Origin: Arenicella sp.
Lineage (GTDB): Bacteria; Pseudomonadota; Gammaproteobacteria; Arenicellales; Arenicellaceae
Length of the DNA: 6,867 nucleotides
Direction of reading: 5' to 3'
Assembly: GCA_016763815.1 (NCBI GenBank)
Contig: JAESTB010000377.1
Coordinates: 1 to 6,867, forward strand
The translations under genes and the position numbers were made by a program. Below are positions 1-6,640 of the stretch, in pieces. A model generated the notes under the pieces. It saw nothing but the letters and a program-made list of their open reading frames with translations, searched no databases and was not told where the DNA came from. The stretch's first letter is position 1. Every line of letters begins with the position of its first letter.

Positions 1-743
1 ACCTGAAAATAGCCGCGTTTACCGTTGTCAATTCTTATGGCTTGGTCGTAGATCGTAACGGGAATACCGATTCTTGTTATACCGAAAATGGCTTAGAGCG
101 CGAGCTCCCTATTGCGGAACTCATTCGGCAACGTATCGATACTCTTACGAGTAACGAGAGCCGCGGTAGGCTTGCATCAAATAAAAATACAACTGTAAGT
201 GTTCTTGTGGTGAATCAGGCGCTAGAGCCGTCTTTGTTAAAGCGATTGGCCGCACAAGTACACACATCGATGGGGCGATACATTCAGCCTTGTGCAACGC
301 TCTATGACGGTGATGTATTTTATGTTGTTTCAACCGCAGAAATAGATCAAGAAAAAATCAACTCTGTCGACATAGGCGTGTTAGCCGGTGAAGTTATGTG
401 GGATGCGGCTTTGTCAGCCACTCCGAAACAGCCAGAACACCCTAAAATCGGTAACAATATAGCGATCGCAAGGTTAGATTTAGAGAGTATGACTGGGGAC
501 TACTATTTTTCTGATGAGGCGATTTTGCGTATCTTTCTAGTTCGGAATAAATTAACCGCTAAGGCAATTGGTAAAAGAGATATCTTTGCAATATCTAAAA
601 ATCCGAAACTATTAACGCCTCTGTCAACAACAAGTTTTACAGTATTTGATAAGGTTCCATTGATATTGGATTTTTCTTCTAACAGGAAAGTAATCGTTAA
701 TCCTGGTCCTTGGCAACAAGTCGGGCTTGTAAAACCAAACTAG
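1..743 (+). CDS. P1/S58 family (DmpA-like) peptidase, 5' end outside the window
   Basis: The frame is open from base 3 and family similarity starts at once (KIAAFTVVNSYGLVVDRNGN), so the true start lies upstream; the first start-like codon, TTG at 42, is internal. P1/S58 enzymes are aminopeptidase/esterase-type N-terminal nucleophile hydrolases that cleave themselves at the nucleophile. Visible family motifs are NTT at 186-194, whose second Thr aligns, from memory, with the DmpA nucleophile Ser; then VSVLVVNQAL, a helix with RLAAQVHTSMGRYIQP, and DGDVFYVVST. The peptidase fold should end near DAALSATP (about base 422). About 105 further residues ending GPWQQVGLVKPN form a C-terminal extension that ordinary P1 peptidases lack, as I recall them. 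It reads as beta-rich and its role is unknown. No signal peptide can be judged because the start is missing. The stop is TAG, 53 bases before the next gene. Family call fairly sure; substrate unknown. Confidence 0.78.
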   Translation, partial: LKIAAFTVVNSYGLVVDRNGNTDSCYTENGLERELPIAELIRQRIDTLTSNESRGRLASNKNTTVSVLVVNQALEPSLLKRLAAQVHTSMGRYIQPCATLYDGDVFYVVSTAEIDQEKINSVDIGVLAGEVMWDAALSATPKQPEHPKIGNNIAIARLDLESMTGDYYFSDEAILRIFLVRNKLTAKAIGKRDIFAISKNPKLLTPLSTTSFTVFDKVPLILDFSSNRKVIVNPGPWQQVGLVKPN

Positions 744-796
744 ATCACAAGTGCACACACACAAATCACATAACTTTTTACTATGGTTTACTGAAT

Positions 797-1798
797 ATGT
801 CACGTATTACAACGCTCGAAGAACTTGAATCACTGGTTGGCAAGGTTCCTGCTCATATGGAATTGAAAATCATTGATCACATTGATGCGATAGCAACTCA
901 ATGGGTTAAGGCCGCAAATCTCATCGTTCTATCTCTAGGCTCTGCAGGGAGTGTTGTGGTTACACTTGGTGGAGGGCCAGCCGGGTTCTTAAGTAATTCT
1001 CATGAACAGCTGGTGATCCCTCTAAACTCCTTGGATCACCCCGAGAAGCTACACGTCGGTCAAAATGTCGGAACGCTCATTTTTATACCGGGATTGTTAG
1101 AAACCCTTAGAGTTAACGGCCGCGTCAGTAGTATCAGTATCTCCGACGCCGTCATTTCGGTTGAAGAGTGTTTTGGGCATTGTGCTAAAGCACTTATTCG
1201 GTCTGAATTTTGGTCTCCTAACATTGCTTGCAATTCACAATTGTCTAAGGAGAAATTTATAGATTTAACACGTTTTTTGGCATTCGCTACGTCTGATGGG
1301 CAGGGGCATTGTGACCTCAGTCCCAAGGGTGATCCAGCTGGCTTGATGGTTCAATTTATCGAGAACGAAATTTGTTTTGCTGATCGACCCGGCAATCGAA
1401 GGATGGATAGCTTTCGCAACCTGGTCACTCAAGGAACCTGTGAGGCAATTTTAATGGTGCCTGGTGAAGTCCAGGTGGCACACCTTAAAGGCTCAGTTTA
1501 TTTGTCTACTGATCAAGAAAGGCTAACTCGATTTGCGGTCAAGGGAAAGTCGCCTACGCTTCTTACGTGTTGGTCAAACTACAGCTTAGATATTTATCAA
1601 AGCGAAGCCATTAGAAAGGCAAATCTATGGCCTACTCAACTAGCGCCAGACGGGCTTAAACCATCTAGCCTATTTGTTGCTCACATCAAGCTGAATAAGC
1701 GCAAGGGGGTAGCGGCAGCAATCGCGAGAAGTGCAGTTTCAGTTCCAGGGGTCATGGAGCGTAGCCTGAGGGAAGACTACAAAAAAAACCTTTACTAG
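797..1798 (+). CDS. Pyridoxamine 5'-phosphate oxidase-like flavoprotein with two split-barrel halves
   Basis: A 333-residue protein made of two halves that each resemble the PPOX-type FMN-binding split barrel. Half 1 has GGGPAGF (58-64), FIPGLLETLRVNG (96-108) and the closing CFGHCAKALIRSEFWSP (125-141), typical of the MSMEG_1061-like PPOX subgroup. Half 2 repeats the theme with CDLSPKGDPAG (172-182), DRPGNRRMDSFRNL (196-209) and MVPG (220-223). Such proteins are usually cytosolic FMN or F420 enzymes of undefined substrate; true vitamin B6 synthesis is unlikely. There is no signal peptide. I chose ATG 797 because family-like sequence begins there; the same frame extends to a TTG at 710 overlapping the peptidase gene, but the extra 29 residues look non-coding. 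No clear ribosome-binding site precedes 797, so translation may depend on coupling or a weak site. It lies 53 bases after the peptidase gene, probably in the same transcript. Confidence 0.8.
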   Translation: MSRITTLEELESLVGKVPAHMELKIIDHIDAIATQWVKAANLIVLSLGSAGSVVVTLGGGPAGFLSNSHEQLVIPLNSLDHPEKLHVGQNVGTLIFIPGLLETLRVNGRVSSISISDAVISVEECFGHCAKALIRSEFWSPNIACNSQLSKEKFIDLTRFLAFATSDGQGHCDLSPKGDPAGLMVQFIENEICFADRPGNRRMDSFRNLVTQGTCEAILMVPGEVQVAHLKGSVYLSTDQERLTRFAVKGKSPTLLTCWSNYSLDIYQSEAIRKANLWPTQLAPDGLKPSSLFVAHIKLNKRKGVAAAIARSAVSVPGVMERSLREDYKKNLY

Positions 1799-1800
1799 AC

Positions 1801-1822
1801 TGTAGTGGTCAACTGATTTTGG
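1801..1822. mobile_element. Possible solitary IS3-type terminal repeat remnant
   Basis: Two bases after the oxidase stop comes TGTAGTGGTCAACTGATTTT, which resembles from memory the TG-starting terminal inverted repeats of IS3-family elements. No transposase frame and no matching inverted copy is visible in the window, so at most this is a relic end. It may equally be chance. Confidence 0.27.
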
Positions 1823-1840
1823 GTATTGGATAAGGTTCTT

Positions 1841-1858
1841 CTTCAGCTATCGCTGGAG
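1841..1858. other. Small hairpin after the oxidase gene
   Basis: CTTCAGC and GCTGGAG can pair as a 7-bp stem (one G-T pair) around a TATC loop. No run of T follows, so it is not a convincing intrinsic terminator. It might be part of the neighbouring IS-like remnant. Confidence 0.25.
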
Positions 1859-1894
1859 CAAAGTCCTGATTAAAAGTATGTAGCCTTTGGTGAT

Positions 1895-1922
1895 TTCAGC
1901 TTTCGTTCAGCCTTCGTTCAGC
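1895..1922 (+). promoter_or_regulatory. Direct repeats with 11-bp period, candidate response-regulator operator
   Basis: TTCGTTCAGC occurs at 1902-1911 and again at 1913-1922, with a partial copy TTCAGC at 1895-1900, so TTCAGC recurs every 11 bp. Direct repeats one helical turn apart are the usual operator form of OmpR/PhoB-type response regulators. The block ends 15 bp before a possible -35 element and about 155 bp before the lipoprotein start, a position suited to an activator. The cognate regulator is not in the window. Confidence 0.42.
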
Positions 1923-1937
1923 TAATGTGTGTAAAGA

Positions 1938-1965
1938 TTGGGTGTTGGCGCAAAATACTTATTTT
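1938..1965 (+). promoter_or_regulatory. Candidate sigma-70 promoter for the lipoprotein gene
   Basis: TTGGGT (1938-1943) and TATTTT (1960-1965) are separated by 16 bp. The match is moderate; the position just downstream of the 11-bp direct repeats is what makes it worth listing. It implies a 5' leader of roughly 105 bases before the ATG at 2079, in which I see no clear structured RNA element. Confidence 0.3.
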
Positions 1966-2078
1966 GTAGACATCCTAATTAGTAAAAAAGTTTTACGTTA
2001 GTGATTTTGGTATTCCTCTATTAAGCAGTAAAACCAGAGCTGTATGATGAGTTAGGACGTACTCACCATATCAGTTTC

Positions 2079-2597
2079 ATGAAAAAATATTTTTCACTAG
2101 AGCTATTAACACTAAGCTTGGCCGCTTGTAGTTCGTCCGACGATTCTCATAGATCAACAGTTGCATCAGATCAAGGGCTGAAGTGCTTTAAGTTGACTGG
2201 CCCCACAGAACAAGTAAGTTACATTGGCATAATCGATATTGCCGATGTTCCCCCTGTCGCCATCCGGAGCGAGAAAACGATGGACTTTGATGGCCAGCGT
2301 GTCTCTGGCGGGTTAACTGTACAGCATAGTGATGGCTTGGATCTCACTATGTACATCATGCTTAATGTCAACGAAAAAGCAGGCATCCGATTAGTCATCA
2401 AAGGGATGGGCGATGCGTTTGACCCCTCTGACTGGGATAGCATCGCAATGATGGCAGGGGTGATGTACAGTAAATGCTCTGAGTGGAAAATTGATAGCGA
2501 ACTTTTGGCAGTACCAGTGGGAATTGAATTCGGTGCCAGTATGGATGACTTACAACATGCTGTGAAGGCTATAGGTGAAGCTGCTGAGAATTTATAA
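2079..2597 (+). CDS. Predicted lipoprotein of unknown family
   Basis: A 172-residue protein starting MKKYFSLELLTLSLAAC. L14-A15-A16-C17 is a good lipobox, so Cys17 would be lipidated and the protein anchored to a membrane; Ser18 at position +2 favours the outer membrane under the Lol rule. A Glu at residue 8 inside the hydrophobic core of the signal is unusual. The mature part has two more cysteines (C36 and C133) that could form one disulfide, a beta-rich middle, and a C-terminal helix (about 153-172). I do not recognise the family. The start is the only Met available before the lipobox; the ribosome-binding site is poor. It appears to be its own transcription unit or the head of the exported-protein cluster, with a candidate operator and promoter upstream. 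Coding character is supported by length and a coherent export signal. Confidence 0.72.
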   Translation: MKKYFSLELLTLSLAACSSSDDSHRSTVASDQGLKCFKLTGPTEQVSYIGIIDIADVPPVAIRSEKTMDFDGQRVSGGLTVQHSDGLDLTMYIMLNVNEKAGIRLVIKGMGDAFDPSDWDSIAMMAGVMYSKCSEWKIDSELLAVPVGIEFGASMDDLQHAVKAIGEAAENL

Positions 2598-2612
2598 ACT
2601 AAGAATCTGAGT

Positions 2613-2643
2613 AGAATTTATAGATTTTCTATGCGCGAATTCT
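2613..2643. other. Imperfect nested inverted repeat after the lipoprotein gene
   Basis: AGAATT (2613-2618) pairs with AATTCT (2638-2643), and inside it ATAGA (2620-2624) pairs with TCTAT (2628-2632). It is AT-rich, interrupted, and has no following T-run. A weak transcription end or mere AT-rich chance are both possible. Confidence 0.18.
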
Positions 2644-2764
2644 CTATCAAATATGTAATCATAATCACCTTTAAACACAACCTTTAATCGGTAACGGCCG
2701 CTTTAAAACGCTGCCTTAATTAGGTTGCTGATCGACAATTAACTCAACAGGAAGATACTTTAAT

Positions 2765-3264
2765 ATGAAAAAAATACTATTTATTTGCCTATGTTTAACG
2801 GCCTCTACTTCGTACGCAGAGGTAGATGTTGTGCCCCTTGATATGGAGCTTGGGTATTGGGAAACAACAACTGAAATTGTTGAAAGTGAAGCGATTAAAA
2901 GTATGTTAGCAAACTTACCTGAATCTCAAAGAGACCAAGTCAGGGAGATGATGAAAAACAAAACTCAATTATCGGTCGTGAAGCAATGCATAACATCAGA
3001 TTTTTTTGAGGATTCGAGGAGAAATTTAAAGAATCAATGGGGGCTGAAAAGAGCTGCGAGTTTAAGGTTAAAAAAAGCACGCGCGAAGAGTTTGTTGGCG
3101 AGCTCCGCTGTACCGGTCATACAACTGAGATACACACTAAGGCCGTTAATTCTAAACGACAAATATCAGATGTCGTGAGTTCGATGGGAGGGGTAGGTCA
3201 GAATAAAATCAGGATAATCGCACAATGGAAATCTTCAATCTGCCCAGATGGTGTAACACCCTAA
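2765..3264 (+). pseudogene. DUF3617-like periplasmic protein, broken by a frameshift
   Basis: The product starts with a signal peptide (MKKILFICLC, probable cleavage after SYA, residue 18) and then MELGYWETTTEI, matching the DUF3617 opening 'pGlWe.t', and KQCITSDFF, the family's C-[IV]-T motif (Cys75). In this frame the text becomes implausible after about base 3012 and stops at 3178. The frame one base back is open from 3010 and carries the missing family C-terminus: EKSCEF, ELRCTG and a final SSIC, ending TAA at 3264. Joining the frames gives about 166 residues, the normal family size. A one-base loss around 3011-3013 would explain it: restoring a base gives ED-FEEKFKES in place of DSRRNLKNQ with its rare AGG-AGA pair. 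A good ribosome-binding site (AGGAAG, 2751-2756) precedes the ATG. DUF3617 function is not established. A sequencing error is possible. Confidence 0.72.
3022..3028 (+). other. AAATTTA heptamer in -1 slippery phase
   Basis: Within the broken DUF3617 gene, AAATTTA is read as A-AAT-TTA in the upstream frame, the X-XXY-YYZ arrangement of -1 frameshift sites. A slip here leads into exactly the frame that holds the family C-terminus. No convincing downstream stem or pseudoknot was found by eye. A simple indel remains more likely. Confidence 0.25.
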
Positions 3265-3282
3265 CTTTTTACTTGCCTGTTA

Positions 3283-3303
3283 CGCTCCAGTAGCTCTGGG
3301 GCG
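3283..3303. other. 8-bp hairpin between the DUF3617 gene and the protease gene
   Basis: CGCTCCAG and CTGGGGCG can form an 8-bp stem (one G-T pair) around a five-base TAGCT loop, 19 bases after the TAA at 3264. No T-run follows. It could be a weak terminator, an mRNA-stabilising hairpin or a binding site. The rest of the gap up to 3379 shows no confident promoter. Confidence 0.3.
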
Positions 3304-3379
3304 ACATCGATACAACTATCTTGGTTAATCATTTTATTTAATACGACAATCATCCAATTAATTTAAGGGATAATTATTT

Positions 3380-4672
3380 ATGGCTCGTCTTTCAAAAATC
3401 ATTTTATCAGTAGTCACCCTCATTCTAACCACTACGAGTGCAGGTGCGACTAAAGTTGATTATTACACTACTGACATTCAGCGAGGCGATAAAAAACTAG
3501 CGGTACGCCAACTCGAGCAAGCGATACCTCATTTTAGGAAAGCGGTGGAACAAGCACAAGCAGATGGAGATGATCGCTACTATAAAGACTCTGTGTATCG
3601 AATTACCTCAGCGGCTAACTCTAGGCTTGCTTTTGTGAAACTACACGAAGGAGACGTGGCAGCGGCGGGCGAGCTGTATTTGGAAACAATCAATCAGTTG
3701 CGGCAAGATTACGAAAAGCATTACGAGATGGTGAAATTTCAGGAAGAGGTAAAACACCAAGGAAAAGGTTTTGCGATGCGTTTGCTAAAGGGGGCTGTGA
3801 AAGATAAGTTGTCCGACTTTCGTGGGGCTGTGAATAAGGTTGATAAACACAATGTGTTATCGACCTCGGATGTTTTTAACAAGCTTGGGTCATCCGTCGA
3901 TAGAATGATTAAGATATCCCCTCCTGAAATTTGGAGCAATAAGCAACGAATGGCGGGTGATGTTGACAAGCATCAAATTCGAATTGCCGTTATCCCAGAC
4001 ACGGATTACCTCCAACATATAGGTCGAGTCACTGACAATGCAACATCTAGTTGTACGGGTTCGTTGGTAGGCCCCAACTTAGTACTTACTAACGCACATT
4101 GCCTTTATAACGGCGGAGTTGATTACGGCCTTGGCGATACCAAACTTAAAAAGGGAAAGTTTTACTTTCGAACAGAATGGCTATATGAACTAAAAGAATA
4201 TAAGGCAAAGACTTTTTATACACACCAAGGCAAGAAAGGTGGATGGAGTGGTAAGGTTGCTGATGACTGGGCCATACTAGTTTTAGAGAACAATCGGAAA
4301 AACAAGTTGCCTGGCACGTACTTGAAAACACTGGCCGACCTGACCATCGCGACCGAGAAAAATATTTTTACTAAACAAACGCCAGCGGATGTTTTTATTG
4401 CCGGATACTCTGGTGACCTCAATAGTGGGGCCTATCTAACGATGGATTGGGGCTGTACCTTAGACAGGAAAAAATTTGGCGATGATGTCGTAGACCATGA
4501 TTGCAGTACATACAAGGGTTCATCGGGTGCGCCAGTAGTTTATTTGGATGAGAATCTACGTCCCACGGTTGTGTCCTTGAATGTCGGAAAGAAAGGCGGA
4601 AATCATGAATATGCTGGATTGGTTGTTCCACCTCGAAACTGGTACCCAAGGCTTAATCAGTTATTAAACTAG
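3380..4672 (+). CDS. Secreted V8/trypsin-like serine protease with helical N-terminal region
   Basis: A 430-residue protein with a signal peptide (probable cleavage after TSAGA, residue 23). Residues about 25-190 are charged and helical, with a stretch resembling a TPR-like hairpin (roughly 33-110), which could be a propeptide or a binding module. The protease domain begins near 205 and matches S1B (V8/glutamyl endopeptidase-like) proteins: SCTGSLVGPNLVLTNAHC with His240, DDWAIL with Asp296, and KGSSGAP with Ser382, so the triad is complete. Cys225/Cys241 flank the His motif and Cys359/Cys375 lie before the Ser motif, suggesting two disulfides and an oxidising location. The start ATG has AAGGGA nine bases upstream. 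It sits between DUF3617-like and VWA genes whose products are also exported. Substrate specificity cannot be read from the sequence; Glu specificity is only a family possibility. Confidence 0.85.
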   Translation: MARLSKIILSVVTLILTTTSAGATKVDYYTTDIQRGDKKLAVRQLEQAIPHFRKAVEQAQADGDDRYYKDSVYRITSAANSRLAFVKLHEGDVAAAGELYLETINQLRQDYEKHYEMVKFQEEVKHQGKGFAMRLLKGAVKDKLSDFRGAVNKVDKHNVLSTSDVFNKLGSSVDRMIKISPPEIWSNKQRMAGDVDKHQIRIAVIPDTDYLQHIGRVTDNATSSCTGSLVGPNLVLTNAHCLYNGGVDYGLGDTKLKKGKFYFRTEWLYELKEYKAKTFYTHQGKKGGWSGKVADDWAILVLENNRKNKLPGTYLKTLADLTIATEKNIFTKQTPADVFIAGYSGDLNSGAYLTMDWGCTLDRKKFGDDVVDHDCSTYKGSSGAPVVYLDENLRPTVVSLNVGKKGGNHEYAGLVVPPRNWYPRLNQLLN

Positions 4673-5435
4673 TTTTTGAAGCGATCTAAACTTAACAGTG
4701 TCTGAATGAACCACAGATCTAAGATAACTAAATCTGCGACACTTTGACTCTGACCAACCAAAGGGCTTTAACATGATTAAATCTTCTCTTCTTGCTGTCG
4801 CAACATCTCTAATATTGGGTGTTTTCACGCCTTTAGTTGTTGCGAGTGATAATGGTCAGGCTATTTTAGTTCTGGATGCATCAGGTAGTATGTGGGGCCA
4901 GATCGATGGCAAAACAAAGATTGAAATTGCTCGTGAAGTGGTGACCAATACCGTGAACTCATGGGATGAGAACCAAGAATTGGGTTTAGTCGCCTATGGA
5001 CACAATCGAAAAGGCGATTGTAATGACATTGAGCTATTGATTGAACCGGCTAAAGTTGATGCGACTCGATTCTCATCGATTGCGAATAAGCTAAGCCCAA
5101 AAGGCAAAACACCGTTGAGCGCGGCCGTAAAAATGGCTGCACAGAGTATGCAATATACTAAAAAGAAAGCAACGGTGATATTAATAAGTGATGGAAAAGA
5201 AACCTGTGACCTCGACCCATGTGCTGTGGGAAAGTCTCTAGAACAAGCTGGCGTCGATTTTACGGCCCATATTATTGGGTTTGATGTGTCTAAAGAAGAC
5301 AGCATTGGCCTCAGGTGTCTTGCACAAGAAACAGGTGGCGCTTACATTGATGCAAAGGACGCTAATCAGCTAGATAAAGCGCTAGAGAAAACACGTACAG
5401 TGGTCACCGATACTTCTGTTGATAAACGGACCATT

Positions 5436-6482
5436 GCCTCAATAACGGTACCCGTTGAAGTTTTCGCGGGCGCTTCTTTTGAAGCAAAGTGGACTGGACC
5501 AAAAAATGTTTCTGATTATTTGGAGGTTCGATCTGACGATGGCAGCAGGGCCTATAATGTTGCGTACATCGGCAGCAATGACAGCCAATCGCCAACGGAG
5601 TTAAAGGCTCCGGAAGAGGCCGGGAATTATTTTGTACATTACAGCCTCAAAGATAAGACATCTTTGGCACGTGATAAACTGCTCGTGACAACGCCTAACG
5701 CGACCGTAGATGCCCCTGAATCAGTGGTGGCCGGCCAATCATTTTCAGTTGTCTGGAGTGGCCCAAAGAATGAGTTTGATTCCTTGCGAATTTTCAACTT
5801 GGAAGGACAACCGCAACACAGCTACACATTTTTAAAAAGCGATGAATTTGTTTCACCTAGTACCCTTACCGCGCCTGTTGAGGTTGGTGATTATGTCGTA
5901 GAGTACCGAACCTTCGGCAAGAAAGTGTTGGCGGCAGTTGGATTCAAAGTAACTGAAGCCACAGCTACAATACGCGCGCCAAAAGAGGTGGATATGGGGG
6001 CTCCTTTCCAAGTTCAGTGAACCGGTCCACGAAACCAATACGATCGCCTACGGATGTTAGATAGTTCGGGTAAGCGATTAAATAATTACAAGTTTGTTCA
6101 TAAAGAGGGTGTGCCTAATACGGTCACTATGACTGCCCCCAGTGACGTTGGCGAATATTTCGTCGCTTACGACATGTCTAGTGAAAAGATCGTTGCGCAG
6201 ACTTCGCTAAAAGTACTGCCTATTGTGGCAATGGTCCGTGGACCAAAAACCGTCTCACCAGAGAGTGAGTACCCGGTCCACTGGCATGGACCCAATTATA
6301 AAGGTGATTCAATCTATACTTACTCGACTGACGGGAAAGACATGAGAGAGTACCGGTTCCTTGGCAAAAAAAAGTCAACGTCTCCAATCGTTCTCCAAGC
6401 ACCTGAAAAGCCCGGAGAGTATGTGCTTAAATACAAAATCAAAGGTGGGAAAGTGATCGCCACCCATGTTTTCACTGTTCGC
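5436..6482 (+). repeat. Four tandem 88-residue repeats in the VWA protein
   Basis: Repeats begin at residues 222, 310, 398 and 486, exactly 88 codons (264 bases) apart; the last has 85. Each shows the pattern A-[ST/M]-[IV]-x-x-P near the start, a W-[TSH]-G-P motif at repeat position 19, a Tyr-rich middle, then APxxxGxYxxxY and a final hydrophobic strand. The motif tryptophans are at 240, 328 and 504; the slot at 416 is the TGA. The period is constant but the DNA is diverged, so these are old duplications. An Ig-like beta-sandwich fold is my inference. Confidence 0.85.
6018..6020 (+). other. In-frame TGA at the conserved repeat tryptophan
   Basis: The codon occupies residue 416, the third position of a series of motif tryptophans at 240, 328, 416 and 504. 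It is followed by ACC-GGT-CCA (T-G-P), as W-T-G-P in the other repeats. A single TGG to TGA change therefore explains it. The base after TGA is A. Confidence 0.9.
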
Positions 6483-6545
6483 TAGTTGGTAATAACATCG
6501 ATAGAATTGATCTCAGTAACAATAAGGCGGCTCACTCAGCAATTC

Positions 6546-6624
6546 TTGAATGCCCTCAAGTTGCCGACCCAAATTTTGGTCAAAAGCACTAACTCAAATA
6601 TAGCCAACTCGCTGTCCTTTCCAT
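6546..6624 (-). pseudogene. tnpR: Decayed 5' fragment of a Tn3-family (Tn21-like) resolvase gene
   Basis: Read on the minus strand, GQRVGYI-stop-VSAFDQN and then LGRQLEGIQ match the N-terminus of serine resolvases of the Tn21/Tn1721 type (M-x-G-x-R-x-G-Y-V-R-V-S-x-F-D-Q-N). The catalytic Ser of V-S is kept. The stop (TGA, 6594-6596) replaces the active-site Arg before V-S and fits CGA to TGA. The probable original start is ATG at 6624-6622, with GGAG (6635-6632) eight bases upstream; four bases, GAAA, stand where one codon should be (6621-6618), so a one-base insertion breaks the frame. Similarity ends near 6546 and the remaining roughly 160 residues of a resolvase are absent. The fragment cannot make recombinase. 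Confidence 0.72.
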
Positions 6625-6640
6625 AGATTTGTCTCCAAAG

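Larger units (their letters stand above)
4773..6485 (+). pseudogene. Exported VWA-domain protein with four C-terminal repeats, interrupted by TGA
   Basis: The frame 4773-6485 is 570 codons plus stop and is intact except for TGA at 6018-6020. As read, the product ends at residue 415. A signal peptide ends near residue 24 (LVVA-SDNG). The VWA domain (about 27-210) has a complete metal-ion site: D35-A-S37-G-S39, Thr113 in KGKTPL, and Asp140 in ISDGKETC. Cys83, Cys145, Cys150 and Cys182 are typical of this exported VWA subgroup, often labelled Ca-activated chloride channel-like. Residues 222-570 are four repeats with a W-x-G-P motif. AAGGG (4761-4765) lies seven bases before ATG 4773. The role is probably metal-dependent protein binding at the cell surface or in the periplasm. 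The truncated form would keep the VWA domain, two repeats and the start of the third. The interruption may be a real nonsense change, a leaky stop or a sequence error. Confidence 0.85.

Noticed and set aside
710..796. Longer start (TTG 710) for the PPOX-like gene
   Set aside because: The extra 29 residues overlap the peptidase gene, lack family-like sequence and have no ribosome-binding site; ATG 797 fits the family start.
3001..3007. Slippage in the seven-T run as cause of the DUF3617 frameshift
   Set aside because: Adding one T creates an immediate TGA, and removing one T leads to the third frame, which soon stops; the break must be downstream of 3009.
4673..4772. Promoter or terminator between the protease and VWA genes
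   Set aside because: CAGAT and ATCTG form only a 5-bp wide-looped repeat, there is no T-run, and candidate -35/-10 pairs have unsuitable spacing.
4994..5305. 103-codon minus-strand open frame inside the VWA gene
   Set aside because: It lies wholly opposite the conserved VWA domain, and its translation has no family features; it is an antisense shadow.
4773..6485. General reassignment of TGA to tryptophan in this organism
   Set aside because: None of the six main genes ends in TGA, which is suggestive, but the motif tryptophans checked in the VWA repeats are TGG and the only in-frame TGA is this one, so a single mutation or local read-through is simpler.
6054..6485. Separate 143-residue gene after the VWA gene
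   Set aside because: It is in the same frame and continues repeats 3 and 4 of the VWA protein; it has no own start signal or export signal.
6513..6545. Continuation of the resolvase fragment to the stop at 6513
   Set aside because: After GIQ the residues (ELLSEPPYCY) no longer resemble resolvases, so homology most likely ends near 6546.
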